The notes under the pieces were generated by a model. It did not search any database, was not told the origin of the DNA, and saw only the letters and a list, made by a program, of their open reading frames with translations. Source: Psychrobacter sp. WY6 (GTDB lineage: Bacteria; Pseudomonadota; Gammaproteobacteria; Pseudomonadales; Moraxellaceae). Taken from it: DNA of 64,000 nt. Below, one piece after another: positions 62,561 to 64,000 of the stretch (its first letter is position 1; each line of letters opens with the position of its first letter). The position numbers were made by a program, and so were the translations under genes. Location of the stretch: positions 2,170,001-2,234,000 of the forward strand of contig NZ_CP049902.1 of assembly GCF_018448495.1 (NCBI RefSeq), written 5' to 3'.

Positions 62561-63691
62561 ATGAGTAACATTACGAAGCTGCCCGCATTTGGTTACATGT
62601 TAAATGCGGGTATACAAACCATAAAAAATTTGAGTACGCGGAATACCGTTGGTCGCACGGTATTTTATAGAGAGTTTGAAAAGTTAGCACAAATTGTCAA
62701 TGATCATAAAGAAATCAATTACATGAGTAATTATGATATACGCCATGAGTGTCATAACGGCTCACCTTGTTATGATGACATCGTTGATCTAATTTTGTTG
62801 TGCTTGTCCGCGATGGGGCTGGTCAAAGAAGACAAGTTCAGCTTGGTACCCAATTTAAATCAGAATTTTGCTAATTTTATTACTTTTGATGAAAAAGTAA
62901 CGCCTAAAAACATCATACGTTTAGACCCGTTTGGCAAAGTCTATTTTTGGTTAGCAGGAAGCAATTTTACTCAATACATTAACGAAGGCATTCCAAATAG
63001 TGATTATATTGCTAACTTGACCCGTTTTGATAATAAAGCCTTTGCTGATCTGCAAAAAGTCAATATTGCGGCTTATGGTAAAAATGGCGATGCACTTATT
63101 AATCATTTGATAGAAGAAACTCAGCGCCGAACGTCTATGTTTATGAACAATTATGCAGATGCTACTGTGGGCAATGATTTTGTCAAGGTAACGCCTGATA
63201 TGATTATGGCGCAGCTTGAAAGCTTGTCACCTTTGCAGTTTGAGTGGTTTTGTCTAAAAATGATTGAACGATCTTTAGAGATTGAAAGTCCTGAGAGTAA
63301 TTTGACCTCGCGTCATACTGGACGCTCGAATGACAATGGCATTGACGGGCTGATTATTCAGGATTTCCCAGATGGTGAGGTGCATAACTATTATATTCAA
63401 GCCAAACTATATAGTGCTGGGAATAATATATCTAATGGCGATTTGAGAAACTTCATAGGTGCTTATCCACCACAAAAAACCAATCATCATGGCTTGTTTA
63501 TTACTACGACAAGCTTTACCAAGCCTGCGCAGGAATATGCCAATGCAACGGATTCGCACAGTTTGATACTCATCGATCAAATGAATCTCATAGAGCTTAT
63601 GATGCAACATAAGGTGGGTCTAAAAGAGGTCAATGCCAGACCGAAATTATTATTAGACAATGACTTCTTTAACAAGATCAAGTTGTATTGA
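62561..63691 (+). CDS. Mrr-type restriction endonuclease-like protein, orphan
   Basis: Intact 376 residues. The C-terminal 160 form a Mrr catalytic domain of the PD-(D/E)xK fold: LSPLQFEWFCLKMIERSLEI, then NDNGIDGLI with the acidic residue near 263 and YIQAKLYSAG with the Q-x-K near 280-282, GLFITTTSFTKPAQEYA and LIDQMNLIELM. The first 210 residues match no Mrr N-domain I recognise; they may recognise DNA or modification. No methyltransferase gene accompanies it, as for type IV modification-dependent enzymes. Likely defence against modified foreign DNA, by inference. Confidence 0.85.
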   Translation: MSNITKLPAFGYMLNAGIQTIKNLSTRNTVGRTVFYREFEKLAQIVNDHKEINYMSNYDIRHECHNGSPCYDDIVDLILLCLSAMGLVKEDKFSLVPNLNQNFANFITFDEKVTPKNIIRLDPFGKVYFWLAGSNFTQYINEGIPNSDYIANLTRFDNKAFADLQKVNIAAYGKNGDALINHLIEETQRRTSMFMNNYADATVGNDFVKVTPDMIMAQLESLSPLQFEWFCLKMIERSLEIESPESNLTSRHTGRSNDNGIDGLIIQDFPDGEVHNYYIQAKLYSAGNNISNGDLRNFIGAYPPQKTNHHGLFITTTSFTKPAQEYANATDSHSLILIDQMNLIELMMQHKVGLKEVNARPKLLLDNDFFNKIKLY

Positions 63692-63782
63692 TAGTATCTT
63701 TCAATACTTTTCATATCTATTAAAAAAACGCTCTTTATTATGATAGAGATTTTTTATTTATACATATCAAGTAAAAGTTAAA

Positions 63783-64000
63783 TCAGTATCCAACCACCGC
63801 CGCATCGACGATACGTGGGTCTGACGAGCCGTAGTAGACACCATTTGGCGTGATCATAATCGACTGGGTTGAGCCCATGGCTGATTTTGGACTGACCGTA
63901 TGACCCATTGATTCAAGCTTTTTAACCGTATCAATATTCAGTGCTTTTTCGACCCGAATCTCATCAGGCAGCCATTGGTCATGGATACGCGGTGCGTGAG
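63783..64000 (-). CDS. ggt: Gamma-glutamyltransferase, 3' end
   Basis: Only the last 72 codons are in the window. RIHDQWLPDEIRVEKALNI, MGSTQSIMITPNGVYYGSSD and PRIVDAAVVGY are the conserved C-terminal block of the small subunit of periplasmic gamma-glutamyltranspeptidase, which hydrolyses or transfers the gamma-glutamyl group of glutathione. The active-site threonine lies outside the window. Stop codon at 63783-63785. Confidence 0.9.
   Translation of the reverse strand, partial: HAPRIHDQWLPDEIRVEKALNIDTVKKLESMGHTVSPKSAMGSTQSIMITPNGVYYGSSDPRIVDAAVVGY

Noticed and set aside
1..64000. CRISPR arrays, tRNA or rRNA genes, prophage or intact insertion sequences
   Set aside because: Looked for on both strands by repeat spacing, T-loop motifs and transposase or integrase motifs; none was convincing. 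A tRNAscan or Infernal run could still find something missed by eye.

Overview
The window looks like chromosomal DNA of a gammaproteobacterium of the family Moraxellaceae, most likely Psychrobacter. The grounds are moderate A+T content, asparagine/serine-rich low-complexity insertions in conserved enzymes, a fused tyrA-aroA gene, and a surface-sugar locus lying exactly between ilvE and aspS, which is where Acinetobacter carries its lipooligosaccharide (LOS) outer-core locus. Genus assignment is an inference; no rRNA gene is present.

Layout. 1-1020: tusD-tusC-tusB sulfur-relay genes (minus strand). 1237-5326: glnE and ilvE. 5430-17303: a surface polysaccharide locus holding dTDP-sugar genes (rmlB, rmlA, fdtA, fdtC, fdtB, making dTDP-Fuc3NAc or dTDP-Qui3NAc), two GT2, one GT4, two GT25 and one further glycosyltransferase, a YrbL-type kinase-like gene and a lipid A acyltransferase. 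17365-29535: aspS, sohB, an acyl-CoA dehydrogenase/phosphotransferase pair resembling the two halves of ACAD11, a histidine phosphatase, an SDR and two tandem fadD paralogues. 30248-45913: fetBA iron exporter, thioesterase, xthA, argJ, a DUF4377-type lipoprotein, sdaA, a uracil/xanthine permease, DMT exporter, WG-repeat protein, alpha/beta hydrolase, rubredoxin, apt, an adhesin E-like protein and transaldolase. 46425-53646: pheA-hisC-tyrA/aroA, rarD, folB-folK. 53807-64000: an SDR, DUF924, cysE, ytoQ, trmJ, an HPt protein, dnaE, an orphan Mrr-type nuclease and the 3' end of ggt.

Two features cut across the window. First, a short non-coding inverted-repeat element of about 170 bp (ends AGGGCGTGTCCTCA...TGAGGACACGCCCT, TA at both flanks) occurs as three full copies, one 50-bp deletion derivative and one possible remnant, always at the 3' side of a gene; one copy supplies part of the dnaE stop codon. 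This is the best candidate for something undescribed. Second, about half of the genes are split by one or more frame changes (about fifty by my count), including essential dnaE and aroA. Where I can reconstruct them, most are single-base deletions, often in homopolymers, and the flanking protein sequence stays well conserved. Sequencing or assembly error is therefore far more likely than mass pseudogenization. The breaks are patchy: none between 17.4 and 28.5 kb, very dense at 6.5-16 kb, 46.5-52.5 kb and 54-62 kb. I give reconstructed gene spans for broken genes. I see no rRNA, tRNA, CRISPR array, prophage or intact insertion sequence.
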